Source: BB31 sp964582525
GTDB lineage: Bacteria > Pseudomonadota > Gammaproteobacteria > Beggiatoales > Beggiatoaceae
Direction of reading: 5' to 3'
NCBI GenBank assembly: GCA_964582525.1
Contig: CAZOSP010000046.1
Coordinates: forward strand, 1-27,513
Length of the DNA: 27,513 nt
Position numbers and translations under genes: made by a program. The stretch's first letter is position 1. Each line of letters starts with the position of its first letter. Shown in pieces: positions 1-7,087 of the stretch. The notes below the pieces were generated by a model. It saw nothing but the letters and a program-made list of their open reading frames with translations, did no database searches and was not told the DNA's origin.

Positions 1-254
1 AAAAAGATATGTTAAGTGCCATTGATTACAACAGCCTGCCATCTTATCAAGCAGGGCAGCAAGAAGGAGAACGACTCGGCTTGCGTAGTGGCGAAGTACG
101 TTTTCTAAAACGCCAATTGAAGAAAAAATTTGGTGCATTGCCGCAGGCACTTGAAGACCGCTTGGATATTGCGACCGAACAGCAGCTTGAACAATGCTCA
201 GAAACAGTTTTAACGGCAGAGACTATAGATGATATTTTCGCTGTGTTGGATTAG
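1..254 (+). CDS. C-terminal part of an Rpn-family (DUF4351-type) nuclease/transposase-like protein, partial
   Basis: The reading frame is open from the left edge (Lys-Asp precede the first Met at 9) and ends with TAG at 252-254, so this is probably the tail of a gene starting outside the window. The visible 81 residues have the DUF4351 layout: a polar stretch with QEGERLGLRSGEVRFLKRQL, then KKFGALP, a helix ending in EQQLEQCSETVL, and a final DDIFAVLD segment. In known proteins this domain closes Rpn/PD-(D/E)XK recombination-promoting nuclease-like proteins, whose catalytic part is N-terminal and not visible here. A truncated N-terminal Rpn piece of the same broad family lies at 17155-17445. 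Function beyond family membership cannot be judged. Whether the gene is intact depends on sequence to the left. Confidence 0.65.
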   Translation, partial: KDMLSAIDYNSLPSYQAGQQEGERLGLRSGEVRFLKRQLKKKFGALPQALEDRLDIATEQQLEQCSETVLTAETIDDIFAVLD

Positions 255-323
255 CACCAAGCGATGTTTCGAAGTAAAAAAGCACCAACCGCGTAACGTG
301 AAGCATTAATAGAGGATTAATAG

Positions 324-380
324 ATGGCAAGCTTACTTAGAACACTCAGCGCAATTTATCACATGGACTTATACAGATGA
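324..380 (+). CDS. 18-residue mini-ORF translationally overlapping gspM
   Basis: ATG at 324 follows an AGAGGA Shine-Dalgarno (311-316) with 7-nt spacing, and its TGA (378-380) overlaps the gspM ATG in an ATGA arrangement. The peptide is MASLLRTLSAIYHMDLYR. The gspM start has no convincing ribosome site of its own, so the mini-ORF could feed ribosomes into gspM. It could equally be the remnant of a lost upstream gene such as gspL. No family is recognised. Confidence 0.35.
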   Translation: MASLLRTLSAIYHMDLYR

Positions 381-943
381 TAACGAAAAAAGAAAAACGC
401 TTAATTTGGATTGCACTGGCAATTTTCATAGGATATGCCGTGCCATTTCGCATCGTGCCAGCGGCGATTGATGGCTTTAAGCACTATCAGGCACAACAAA
501 CACAGTACAAAATGGAACTGGAGCGTTTGCAACGCCTTAGCCAGCAAGGAGAAAAATGGCAGCAAGAATTTACCCAGGCACAAGCACAAAAAGAAACGAT
601 AGAAGCAGCACTGTTGCAAGGTGAAAATCGAGAACTCATCAGCGCGCATTTGAAAAATCTGTTGCGTACTTTAGCAACACAAGCGGCTATCAATTTACAA
701 TCTTTAGATGTTTCAGAGTTTACAGAAACCGATGATTGGTTGTTAATTACACAAAAAATGCAGTTTGAAGCATCATCACAAGAAACCATGAACTTATTGC
801 GATCGCTTAAAAAGCAATCTGTCGCTTTATCAATCGTCAGTCTTGATGTGCGCGTGATTCGTGCTAATCGCATTCAAGGCAGTCTTAGCGTCACTGGTTT
901 TAGTCACGCGATAGCCGCCGCAGAACCCAGCAAGGAGAGCTAA
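377..943 (+). CDS. gspM: Type II secretion system protein M-like (GspM/PilO-type) inner-membrane subunit
   Basis: The protein has 188 residues. A short basic N-terminus (KKEKR) is followed by one hydrophobic segment (about residues 9-30), then a long polar helix likely to form a coiled coil (about 36-85, rich in Gln, Glu and Leu), and a small periplasmic alpha/beta domain with alternating hydrophobic strands (about 100-178). This is the architecture of the GspM/PilO family, which sits in the inner-membrane platform of type II secretion and links GspL to GspE and the pseudopilus. The next gene, one base after the stop, encodes the GspE ATPase, which supports the call. No GspL gene is visible upstream, where an Rpn-family tail lies instead. 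Sequence conservation in this family is low, so the assignment rests on topology and context. Confidence 0.7.
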   Translation: MITKKEKRLIWIALAIFIGYAVPFRIVPAAIDGFKHYQAQQTQYKMELERLQRLSQQGEKWQQEFTQAQAQKETIEAALLQGENRELISAHLKNLLRTLATQAAINLQSLDVSEFTETDDWLLITQKMQFEASSQETMNLLRSLKKQSVALSIVSLDVRVIRANRIQGSLSVTGFSHAIAAAEPSKES

Positions 944-944
944 T

Positions 945-2396
945 ATGGAAACCGAAATCTTGCGCCCGATTTTTACCCAGCTTTTAACCCCGCACGGCAT
1001 CGCGCCGGTGGAGAGCTTTCCTGAAGAACCGCGTTTATTATTCAAACAACTGCCAGCGATTGAAGAACGCGCCAAAATTCGTTTTATTTTGGGGCGACAA
1101 GTGACATTTGAGCAAGCACAAGAAGATGAAGTTAATCGTTTAACCAAGCATTGGCGGGCTAAATTAACCCCGCAATTAGACAATAACAGCGAAACCTTTG
1201 CCGAGCAAGACAATGAATACCTTGAAGATTTAGCCTCTGAAGCACCCGTGATACGGATGGTCAATCACCTGCTAGAACGGGCAATGGATTTAAGTGCCAG
1301 CGATATTCATTTTGAACCTGAAGAAGATATGCTCAAAGTGCGTTGCCGGGTTGATGGCGTGATGATATTGCTGGAGCAGTTGTCACACAAGGTCACTGCG
1401 GCGATAGCCTCGCGCTTAAAATTAATGGCGCGGCTCGACATCGGCGAAAAACGCCTGCCGCAAGACGGGCGGATTCAGTACAAACTCGGACACCGCACCT
1501 TAGACATGCGGGTTTCAACCCTGCCCGGCGTACATGGCGAGTCAATAGTGTTGCGCATATTAGACCGCAGTGATGTGGGCGTAACCCTAGACCATCTAGG
1601 AATGCCAGCGGATGTGCTAAAAGCCTACGCAGAAGTGATTCGGCAGCCGTTTGGTATGATTTTGGTCACCGGTCCTACGGGAAGCGGCAAAACCACCAGC
1701 TTGTACGGCACTTTGGAAAAAATTAACACAGGTACGCAAAAAATTATTACCGTTGAAGACCCGGTTGAATACCAGATGTCGGGCGTGACACAAATTCATG
1801 TCAATTCCAAAATCGGTTTAAGTTTTGCGGCGGGCTTGCGCTCCATTGTGCGACAAGACCCGGATGTCATTCTGGTGGGCGAAATTCGTGACCAAGAAAC
1901 CGCAGAAATCGCCATAGAATCAGCCCTGACCGGACATTTGGTATTTTCTACCCTGCACACCAACGATGCCGCCAGTGCCATCACGCGCTTGCAGGACATG
2001 AATATTGACACCTATTTAATCAGCTCCAGCGTACTCGGCATTATGGCGCAGCGTTTGGTGCGGCGCGTGTGTTCGCATTGCGCAGAAACGCTTGAATTAC
2101 AAGCAGAAGAAGCGCGAGTTCTCGGCATTGAACAGGATGATTATCCGCATATTCAGCGCGGGCGCGGCTGCGAACGCTGCGGACATACCGGCTATCGCGG
2201 GCGCGTGGGGATTTATGAGTTATTGATCTTGTCCGATGAAATTCGCCATGTGGTCAGTTCCGGTGCAGACGCAAACGCGATTCGCGCTCAAGCCTTAAAA
2301 GAAGGGATGCGCACTTTGCGCCAAGATTCCCTAGAAAAACTCAAGCAAGGTGTCACTACACCGGAAGAAATTTTGCGTGTCACCCGCGCTGCATAA
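945..2396 (+). CDS. gspE: Type II secretion ATPase GspE
   Basis: The 483-residue protein is the cytoplasmic hexameric ATPase that powers pseudopilus assembly in type II secretion. An N-terminal domain (about 1-95) precedes the core. The Walker A motif GPTGSGKTT is at 243-251, an acidic ITVEDPVEY segment at 268-276, a Walker B-type DPDVILVGEIRD at 305-316 and the His box STLHTNDA at 335-342. A four-cysteine zinc motif (Cys376, Cys379, Cys409, Cys412) is typical of GspE/PilB ATPases. The start has an AAGGAG site at 932-937, inside the end of gspM, from which it is separated by a single base, so the two are co-transcribed. No gspF or other secretion gene follows, and a terminator-like hairpin lies 130 bp downstream. 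PilB is the alternative, but the GspM-like neighbour favours GspE. Confidence 0.9.
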   Translation: METEILRPIFTQLLTPHGIAPVESFPEEPRLLFKQLPAIEERAKIRFILGRQVTFEQAQEDEVNRLTKHWRAKLTPQLDNNSETFAEQDNEYLEDLASEAPVIRMVNHLLERAMDLSASDIHFEPEEDMLKVRCRVDGVMILLEQLSHKVTAAIASRLKLMARLDIGEKRLPQDGRIQYKLGHRTLDMRVSTLPGVHGESIVLRILDRSDVGVTLDHLGMPADVLKAYAEVIRQPFGMILVTGPTGSGKTTSLYGTLEKINTGTQKIITVEDPVEYQMSGVTQIHVNSKIGLSFAAGLRSIVRQDPDVILVGEIRDQETAEIAIESALTGHLVFSTLHTNDAASAITRLQDMNIDTYLISSSVLGIMAQRLVRRVCSHCAETLELQAEEARVLGIEQDDYPHIQRGRGCERCGHTGYRGRVGIYELLILSDEIRHVVSSGADANAIRAQALKEGMRTLRQDSLEKLKQGVTTPEEILRVTRAA

Positions 2397-2417
2397 ATAT
2401 CCCGCAAGGACACAGCG

Positions 2418-2516
2418 ATGCGTTATTTATTTATTGGCTACAGTAATTTATCCTTAAAAATCATTAATATATTGCATCGCAAGCATGACATCATGCTGTT
2501 AGGCAACTCGCACTAA
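2418..2516 (+). pseudogene. 32-residue ORF resembling the start of a Rossmann/TrkA-N-like protein
   Basis: An AAGGA ribosome site (2406-2410) precedes ATG 2418. The peptide begins MRYLFIGYSNLSLKIINILH and continues with a KHDIMLLG segment before TAA. The pattern, a hydrophobic strand then Gly-x-Ser, an amphipathic helix and a second strand, resembles the first beta-alpha-beta of NAD-binding TrkA-N proteins, although the usual GxGxxG is not intact. It is probably a truncated remnant 21 bp after gspE. A genuine small protein is possible. Confidence 0.3.
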
Positions 2517-2525
2517 CTAAACACC

Positions 2526-2546
2526 CCTGCATTGCGCAGGATTTTT
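2526..2546 (+). terminator. Weak Rho-independent terminator-like hairpin after the gsp cluster
   Basis: CCTGC (2526-2530) pairs with GCAGG (2536-2540) across a 5-nt loop and is followed by ATTTTTG. The stem is only 5 bp, so efficiency is uncertain, but the position just after gspE and the mini-ORF is right for ending that transcript. Confidence 0.45.
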
Positions 2547-2579
2547 GTGGGTCTCCAAGTCACGACAACAGGCGCATAA

Positions 2580-2784
2580 TCATTCTGTGCAACTGTTGTC
2601 GTAACGCACAAGACCGACAAAAAAACCAGCGGGGAGGTATTTGTTGCGCGTTGCCTTAAGGTGGCTGAGTGCGCGGATTTCTACGGGGATGTCGCGGAGT
2701 TTTTTGCCACGCAAATCCAAGCGGCTACCGCGCTCGGCTTGATTGGCTTGGATTTGGTCAAGAATCTCTTGGGGGGGTGGACAT
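2580..2784 (-). pseudogene. Frameshifted N-terminal fragment of a leucine-rich-repeat protein
   Basis: Read on the minus strand, one frame gives EILDQIQANQAERGSRLDL followed by RGKKLRDIPVEIRALSHLK. This is a typical lead-in helix plus first LRR (LDLRGxxLxxIPxEIxxLxxL) of bacterial LRR proteins. The only ATG in place (2784-2782, MST-P) is in a different frame. Removing one base from the C7 run on this strand (plus-strand G7, 2771-2777) joins ATG to the LRR frame. After the first repeat the similarity stops and the frame ends at 2580. It is therefore a decayed fragment carrying both a homopolymer frameshift and a 3' truncation. The frameshift could also be an assembly error, but the truncation could not. 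Confidence 0.5.
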
Positions 2785-2786
2785 GG

Positions 2787-3019
2787 TTAATCGCTTCTCT
2801 CGTTCTCATCGCTCTGCGTGGGAATGCCTTTGTGACCGCTCTGCGGTGACCCGCCGCGATGAGCAGTGTTGGGTAGTGACACAAAATTTCGTGTTGCCCG
2901 TTTCGCCATGAATGATTGCAGCCCTTCATGCACAGCCAAGCAGTGCAATATTAGCCGATTTTTGACTGCGCTTTTTGGCTTCTTTGCAACGAGAATCGAA
3001 AGTTTTAACCTCAGAAGTA
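2787..3019. other. Gene-free stretch with dispersed-repeat-like sequence upstream of hemB
   Basis: The CDS-free interval between gspE and hemB holds the features listed separately at 2418-2784 and then this segment. Positions 2798-2860 contain CGTTCTCATCGCTCTGCG and GACCGCTCTGCGGTGACC, imperfectly self-complementary words that look like the end of a dispersed palindromic repeat. The rest has open frames on both strands but no ribosome site, no recognisable motif and no family similarity, and I see no gene in it. Confidence 0.4.
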
Positions 3020-3025
3020 TATACT
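2996..3025 (+). promoter_or_regulatory. Candidate sigma70 promoter for hemB
   Basis: A TATACT -10-like hexamer at 3020-3025 lies 18 bp after TCGAAA (2996-3001), a poor -35. Transcription would begin about 45 nt before the hemB ATG. The -10 is good and the -35 weak, so the site is tentative. Confidence 0.35.
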
Positions 3026-3077
3026 GGCGGGTGGCGGATGGCTGGCTGTTAAGTAGAAAAAACCCAAGGAGACCTGA

Positions 3078-4088
3078 ATGAACCACGACACTGCGCAATC
3101 CATTTACCCGAAAATCCGTATGCGTCGTATGCGCCGCGATGATTTTTCGCGCCGCTTGATGCGCGAACAGCAACTCAGCGTTGATGACTTAATTTATCCG
3201 CTGTTTGTTTTGGAGGGCAAAAATCAACGCCAGGCGGTTGCTTCCATGCCGGGCGTGGAGCGCGTTAGCATTGATCAGCTGCTGATTGAAGCCGAAGCGG
3301 CGGTAAAACTCGGCATACCCGCGCTGGCGTTGTTTCCGGTGATACCCACAGAACAAAAATCCGCAGACGCGCAACAAGCTTATCATCCCGATGGCTTGGC
3401 GCAACGTGCGGTGCAAGCCTTAAAACAGGCATTTCCGGAACTGGGCGTGATAACCGATGTCGCCCTAGACCCTTTTACTATTCACGGACAAGATGGGCTG
3501 TTAGACGACAGCGGCTATGTGATGAATGATGAAACCATTGAGGTGCTGGTTAAGCAAGCTGTGTCTCATGCCGATGCGGGTGCGGATGTGGTCGCGCCTT
3601 CTGACATGATGGATGGACGCATCGGCGCGGTGCGCGAGGCTTTAGAAAACGCTGGACACCGCAACACGCGCATCCTCGCCTACTCGGCTAAATACGCTTC
3701 GAGCTTTTACGGACCTTTCCGCGATGCGGTGGGTTCGGCGGCAAATTTGCGCGGTGCTGACAAATACACGTATCAGATGGATGCGGCTAACAGCGATGAG
3801 GCATTGCGCGAAGTGGCGTTAGATTTGGAAGAGGGCGCGGATATGGTGATGATTAAGCCGGCAATGCCTTATCTCGATATTGTGCGCCGCGTGAAGGACA
3901 GCTTTGGCGCGCCGACTTTGGCTTATCAAGTCAGCGGCGAGTACGCGATGCTTAAAGCGGCTGCGCAAAATGGCTGGCTGGATGAAAAAGCGGTGGTGAT
4001 GGAATCGCTGCTGGGCATTAAACGCGCTGGCGCGGATGCTATTTTGACTTATTTTGCCAAGCAAGCGGGCGAGTGGTTGACAAGCTGA
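3078..4088 (+). CDS. hemB: Delta-aminolevulinic acid dehydratase (porphobilinogen synthase)
   Basis: HemB condenses two 5-aminolevulinate molecules to porphobilinogen, the first common step toward haem, sirohaem and cobalamin, in the cytoplasm. The 336-residue length is normal for the family. The two Schiff-base lysines are present: Lys205 in LAYSAKYASSFYGPFRDA and Lys260 in MVMIKPAMPYLD. The metal-loop segment reads DVALDPFTIHGQDGLLDD (about 127-144), with Asp and Ala where zinc enzymes have cysteines. This marks the magnesium-type, zinc-independent class known from Pseudomonas. AAGGAG at 3066-3071 supports the ATG at 3078. The gene appears to be transcribed alone: decayed sequence lies upstream, and a repeat field with the assembly gap lies downstream. 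Confidence 0.96.
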   Translation: MNHDTAQSIYPKIRMRRMRRDDFSRRLMREQQLSVDDLIYPLFVLEGKNQRQAVASMPGVERVSIDQLLIEAEAAVKLGIPALALFPVIPTEQKSADAQQAYHPDGLAQRAVQALKQAFPELGVITDVALDPFTIHGQDGLLDDSGYVMNDETIEVLVKQAVSHADAGADVVAPSDMMDGRIGAVREALENAGHRNTRILAYSAKYASSFYGPFRDAVGSAANLRGADKYTYQMDAANSDEALREVALDLEEGADMVMIKPAMPYLDIVRRVKDSFGAPTLAYQVSGEYAMLKAAAQNGWLDEKAVVMESLLGIKRAGADAILTYFAKQAGEWLTS

Positions 4089-4091
4089 TTG

Positions 4092-4110
4092 CTATAGATT
4101 TTCAGATGAT
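4092..4110 (+). repeat. Left-end copy of the CTATAG palindromic repeat family
   Basis: CTATAGATTTTCAGATGAT matches the left arm of the 94-bp palindrome at 12364-12457 at 18 of 19 positions. Only this arm is seen; the sequence then runs into a different repeat family, suggesting nested or broken insertion just after the hemB stop. Confidence 0.55.
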
Positions 4111-4117
4111 CTCGAAC

Positions 4118-4326
4118 AGTCCAGTAGGGTTTGCGCCAGCTCTTTTTGTGGCGCGAACGCGAATGATCGGCNNNNNNNNNNNNNNNNNNNNNNNNNNNNN
4201 NNNNNNNNNNNNNNNNNNNNNNNNNNNNNNNNNNNNNNNNNNNNNNNNNNNNNNNNNNNNNNNNNNNNNNNAGCGTGCCATCATCCCGCGTGTGCGACGA
4301 AAAGATGTCGCGCACCCTACCGGGCT
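4118..4326. repeat. About 109-bp palindromic repeat, copy 1, interrupted by the N gap
   Basis: The left part (4118-4171) and right part (4272-4326) match the intact copy at 4358-4466 with at most one or two differences, and the two flanks of the N run join seamlessly when compared with that copy. The outer ends are inverted (GTAGGGT on the left, ACCCTAC on the right) and much of the inside is imperfectly self-complementary, so the unit can fold into one long hairpin. No coding content is convincing, although an open frame runs through it. Confidence 0.8.
4172..4271. other. Assembly gap of 100 N
   Basis: Exactly 100 undetermined bases, the usual placeholder length for a scaffold join of unknown size. 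It falls in the centre of a palindromic repeat, so real sequence may be absent, short, or a collapsed tandem array. Confidence 0.97.
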
Positions 4327-4357
4327 TGGGAACGAGAAAAAAATGCAGTTGTCTTGC

Positions 4358-4466
4358 AGTCCAGTAGGGTTTGCGCCAGGTCTTTTTGTGGCGCGAACGC
4401 GAATGATCGGCAGCGTGCCATCATCCCGCGTGTGCGACGAAAAGATGTCGCGCACCCTACCGGGCT
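4358..4466. repeat. About 109-bp palindromic repeat, intact copy 2
   Basis: The unit starts with AGTCCAGTAGGGTTTGCGCC and ends with GCGCACCCTACCGGGCT. The left arm (GTAGGGT, GCGCCAGGTCTTTTTGTGGC, GCGAATGAT) pairs imperfectly with the reverse complement of the right arm (GTAGGGTGCGCGAC, ATCTTTTCGTCGC, GCGGGATGAT). Its right half recurs twice at the right end of the window (27392-27445 and 27470-27513). It resembles a non-autonomous, MITE-like or REP-like dispersed element; no encoded transposase is present. Confidence 0.8.
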
Positions 4467-4676
4467 ATCCTCAAAGTTTTCAGGTTTTGCAGCTCACCTT
4501 ACGCAGGAAAAATTTTGGATAAGGAAGAATCAATGAGTTACGTTTTAGCGTGATCGCGTAAGTTATTGATTTTTCGTTCGCGGGAATTTTCTCTGCGTAA
4601 CGTGAGTTATAATATGAAAAAGGAGCTTCTGCGTAACATCAGAATATAAGATTCTTGCAATCCATGAGGAAATACC
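4467..4676. other. Repeat-rich spacer before the TonB receptor gene
   Basis: Together with the repeats at 4092-4466 this completes a 588-bp CDS-free stretch between hemB and the receptor gene. It contains a TTTTCAGGTTTTGCAG word, a GCGTAACGTGAG word (4595-4606) shared with spacers at 275-303, 8227-8255 and 9521-9550, and the GCTTCTGCGTAACATCAG word (4625-4642) related to 8289-8309 and, inverted, 27277-27300. A TATAAT is at 4608-4613. No gene is seen; an 11-codon frame at 4614-4649 lies within the repeat word. Confidence 0.5.
4608..4613 (+). promoter_or_regulatory. TATAAT -10-like box upstream of the TonB receptor gene
   Basis: A perfect TATAAT ends 63 nt before the start codon. The hexamer 17 bp upstream (AATTTT, 4585-4590) is a poor -35, so either an activator is needed or the match is coincidental in an AT-rich spacer. 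Confidence 0.3.
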
Positions 4677-6737
4677 ATGAAAAAGAAACTGCTCGCTGGC
4701 ACTATTTCACTGCTTTTGTCACCGCTGTCACAGGCTGATGGTTTAACGATGGCTGATTTAACCAGCTTGGATTTAGAGCAATTACTGAACATCACCATCA
4801 GTGACACCGATCTCGCAACCAAGACTGTTATGAACTCAGATGAAGTGCCGGGTATGGTGACAGTGCTGCATGGGCGTGATTTAGCCGTCGCCGGGACACG
4901 CACGGTGTGGGAAGCTTTGGAACACGCTCCAGGGCTTGCCGTGACCTATAACAACTTTGGTGAATTGCTGGTGCAGGTGCGTGGCGTGGGCTATACCCAG
5001 CACGCGGGCGTGGTTAAAATTCTGCTCAACAATCTCGACATGACCAGCGGCGTGTATGGCAACGCCGAACCGGTGTTGGCTTTGCCCATTGAGCAAGTCG
5101 AACGGATTGAAGTCATTCGCGGTCCGGGTGCGGCTGTATATGGGGAATTTGCTTATATGGGAGTGATCAATGTCATCACCCACAAAGACAGCAATGCGGT
5201 ATATGCCAGCGGCGCAAGTCACCATACTTGGGGCGGCGGTGCGCTGTTATCGCATCAGCAAGGAGACTGGAAACTGCACGCCAATTTAGCCTATTGGGAT
5301 ACCCAAGGGTCAGGCATGGATTCCGGTCCCGATGTGTTCAGTGCCAGAGGTCTCGGTTACGCACCGGGGCCTATTGATGATGAAGAAGGTTCACGACTGG
5401 CGGTATTTGGTGCCGACTATAAAAACACGGAACTGCGTCTGCAAGTGGCGCAACGCAGCATGGCAGATTTTTACGGACTGGTAGCTTTGCCACCACCAGA
5501 AGGTATGGCACGTGGCAAAAATCGTAGTTGGCACGCTGACTTAAAACAAAAACACGCTTTTTCTGAAGATTTGCACGGTCATCTACGCGCTGCTTACAAA
5601 GAGGAAAGCGTCAGTGGGGAGATGCACTTTATCGATCCGGCTGGAGCACCTGTTCAATTCGCACCTCCGGCTCAAGACGGTACGCCCGTAGTGCTTTCTG
5701 AAGATGCGATGAATCAACGCCACACTGCTACTAAGCGTTGGGAGACAGAGGCTGAACTCCATTGGGATGGCTGGCAAAATCAACAGTGGTTGTTAAATCT
5801 AACCTATGCCGATTTGAGCATTGACGATGCTTGGGAATACGGCAATCACTCACCCACCCGGCCATCCGGTAGCTTTATGAAACTCGGTGGCGATCAGGCT
5901 TGGATCGCGCTCGACAATAAACGAAGAATTTTGGGCGTAACCATGCAAAACCAAGTGCATCTCAGCGATGCGCTCGAACTCACCGCCGGCTTGCGTTACG
6001 ATGACTACAGCGATGTCGGCTCCAATCTCAGTCCACGACTTGCGGGCGTATGGCGCGTCAATGACAAACACATACTCAAAGCACAGTATGCGCAAGCTTT
6101 CCGCCCGCCGACTTTCGTACAATTGTACGATACTCGCGTAGTACGCGATCTACAGCCAGAAACCTTAGAAAGCTGGGAATTCAGTTATGTCTATCGTGAC
6201 ACATCGCGGGTTGGACGCATTACCTTATTTCGCGACCAATTGGAAAATATGCTGGTGCGTCGAGCCGGTCCCCCTACCGTCGATGCCATTCAAAATAGCG
6301 GTAAAATTGACCTCCAAGGCATCGAATTGGAATGGGGGCATAGTTTAAGCAAAGATTGGAAATTGCTCACCAATCTGTCCTATGTAGATAGCGAAGATAA
6401 AAACGCTGCTAAAGCCGTCGGCGGTTCCCGTGAATGGCTGGGTAATCTAACCTTGAGGGGACGTATTGCTCCCAAATGGTTTGCCAGTGCGCACTACCGT
6501 TATTACGGTGATGCGGCGCGTTGGGCGGCTGATACGCGCCCTGCGCTGGACGGCTACGATACGCTGAATATGAGTCTGAGCGGTTATGACTTGGGCATCA
6601 AAGGTTTGACTTTGCAAATCGGAGTGAAAAACCTGCTGGATACTGAAATCAAACTGCTGGCAATGGAAAATACCTACTCGGAAGATTTGAATCGCCCCGG
6701 ACGGACCTGGTGGCTTAGCGTGAAGTATGCGTGGTAA
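4677..6737 (+). CDS. TonB-dependent outer-membrane receptor
   Basis: The 686-residue protein begins with a signal peptide (MKKKLLAGTISLLLSPLSQA, predicted cut after Ala20). A short linker with the DLTSLDLEQLLNI segment common in this receptor subfamily follows, then a plug domain (about 50-165) with APGLAV, VRGVGYTQHAG, IEQVERIEVIRGPGAAVYGEFAYMGVINVIT. The rest is a long beta-barrel with alternating strands (LELTAGLRYDDYSDVGSNLSPRLA, AQAFRPPTF, GIELEWG, GVKNLLD) ending in an aromatic Trp, as outer-membrane insertion requires. GAGGAA at 4666-4671 supports the start. Such receptors import siderophores, haem, cobalamin or other large ligands using TonB energy. The ligand cannot be told from sequence, and no transport partner lies nearby. 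It is probably monocistronic. Confidence 0.92.
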   Translation: MKKKLLAGTISLLLSPLSQADGLTMADLTSLDLEQLLNITISDTDLATKTVMNSDEVPGMVTVLHGRDLAVAGTRTVWEALEHAPGLAVTYNNFGELLVQVRGVGYTQHAGVVKILLNNLDMTSGVYGNAEPVLALPIEQVERIEVIRGPGAAVYGEFAYMGVINVITHKDSNAVYASGASHHTWGGGALLSHQQGDWKLHANLAYWDTQGSGMDSGPDVFSARGLGYAPGPIDDEEGSRLAVFGADYKNTELRLQVAQRSMADFYGLVALPPPEGMARGKNRSWHADLKQKHAFSEDLHGHLRAAYKEESVSGEMHFIDPAGAPVQFAPPAQDGTPVVLSEDAMNQRHTATKRWETEAELHWDGWQNQQWLLNLTYADLSIDDAWEYGNHSPTRPSGSFMKLGGDQAWIALDNKRRILGVTMQNQVHLSDALELTAGLRYDDYSDVGSNLSPRLAGVWRVNDKHILKAQYAQAFRPPTFVQLYDTRVVRDLQPETLESWEFSYVYRDTSRVGRITLFRDQLENMLVRRAGPPTVDAIQNSGKIDLQGIELEWGHSLSKDWKLLTNLSYVDSEDKNAAKAVGGSREWLGNLTLRGRIAPKWFASAHYRYYGDAARWAADTRPALDGYDTLNMSLSGYDLGIKGLTLQIGVKNLLDTEIKLLAMENTYSEDLNRPGRTWWLSVKYAW

Positions 6738-7087
6738 GGGCTGCTTGGTTGATAACTGCAAATCCTGACCATGCAAGCGCGTGGGAAGGATGAGGAGGCA
6801 AATATTTCAAAATATGTCCTGTCTCAAAAACTCGCCGCCGCCGAAGCCCCCGCCAAACCGCTGCCGACCACGATGATTTTGAATTTGCGCTTATTCGCGG
6901 GGCTAATCAGGCGCGAATCGCGGATGTGTTTGTCCCATTTGTCTTCGAGATGACCCGCTGGGAGGGCGGCGTTGAGTTCAGGCATGATAAAACTCCGCTG
7001 GTCATTGAATCATCGGTTGATGATTGGGCGCGTTGCCAACTGTCATTGGGGAACAGATAACAACTGTTCAAAATCTATCGGTTTTTT
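6738..7087. other. Spacer between the TonB receptor gene and fxsA
   Basis: A 350-bp region without an intact gene. Its only recognisable content is the minus-strand SdhA/FrdA fragment at 6824-6985. A near-palindrome ATATTTCAAAATAT lies at 6802-6815, just beyond the point where the fragment loses similarity. Open frames on the plus strand (for example 6771-6953) lie mostly opposite the fragment and look like antisense shadows. Confidence 0.5.
6824..6985 (-). pseudogene. Truncated succinate dehydrogenase/fumarate reductase flavoprotein (N-terminal 53 residues only)
   Basis: From ATG 6985 the frame reads MPELNAALPAGHLEDKWDKH, then the segment LISPANKRKFKIIVVGSGLA and GASAAASF before a TGA. The layout (LPAG-x-LEDKW, PANKRK and the FAD-binding IIVVGSGLAGASAAAS dinucleotide fold) is that of the start of SdhA/FrdA flavoproteins of the type found in Bacteroidetes, Epsilonproteobacteria and some sulfur bacteria. 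The intact protein is around 600 residues. Here the similarity ends abruptly at the FAD motif, followed by GAGACAGGACAT, an unrelated junction. A GGAG ribosome-site-like word precedes the ATG. It is a dead gene start left by deletion or recombination; no sdhB or cytochrome subunit is visible. Confidence 0.75.

Noticed and set aside
2661..2911. Plus-strand frames of 62 and 80 codons
   Set aside because: They run opposite the LRR fragment and repeat-like sequence, have no ribosome site and no recognisable motif.
4073..4522. 149-codon open frame across the N gap
   Set aside because: It consists of the two palindromic repeats and undetermined bases, overlaps the hemB end and has no ribosome site.
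6771..6953. 60-codon plus-strand frame
   Set aside because: It lies opposite the SdhA/FrdA fragment, whose minus-strand frame shows clear family similarity, so this is an antisense shadow.
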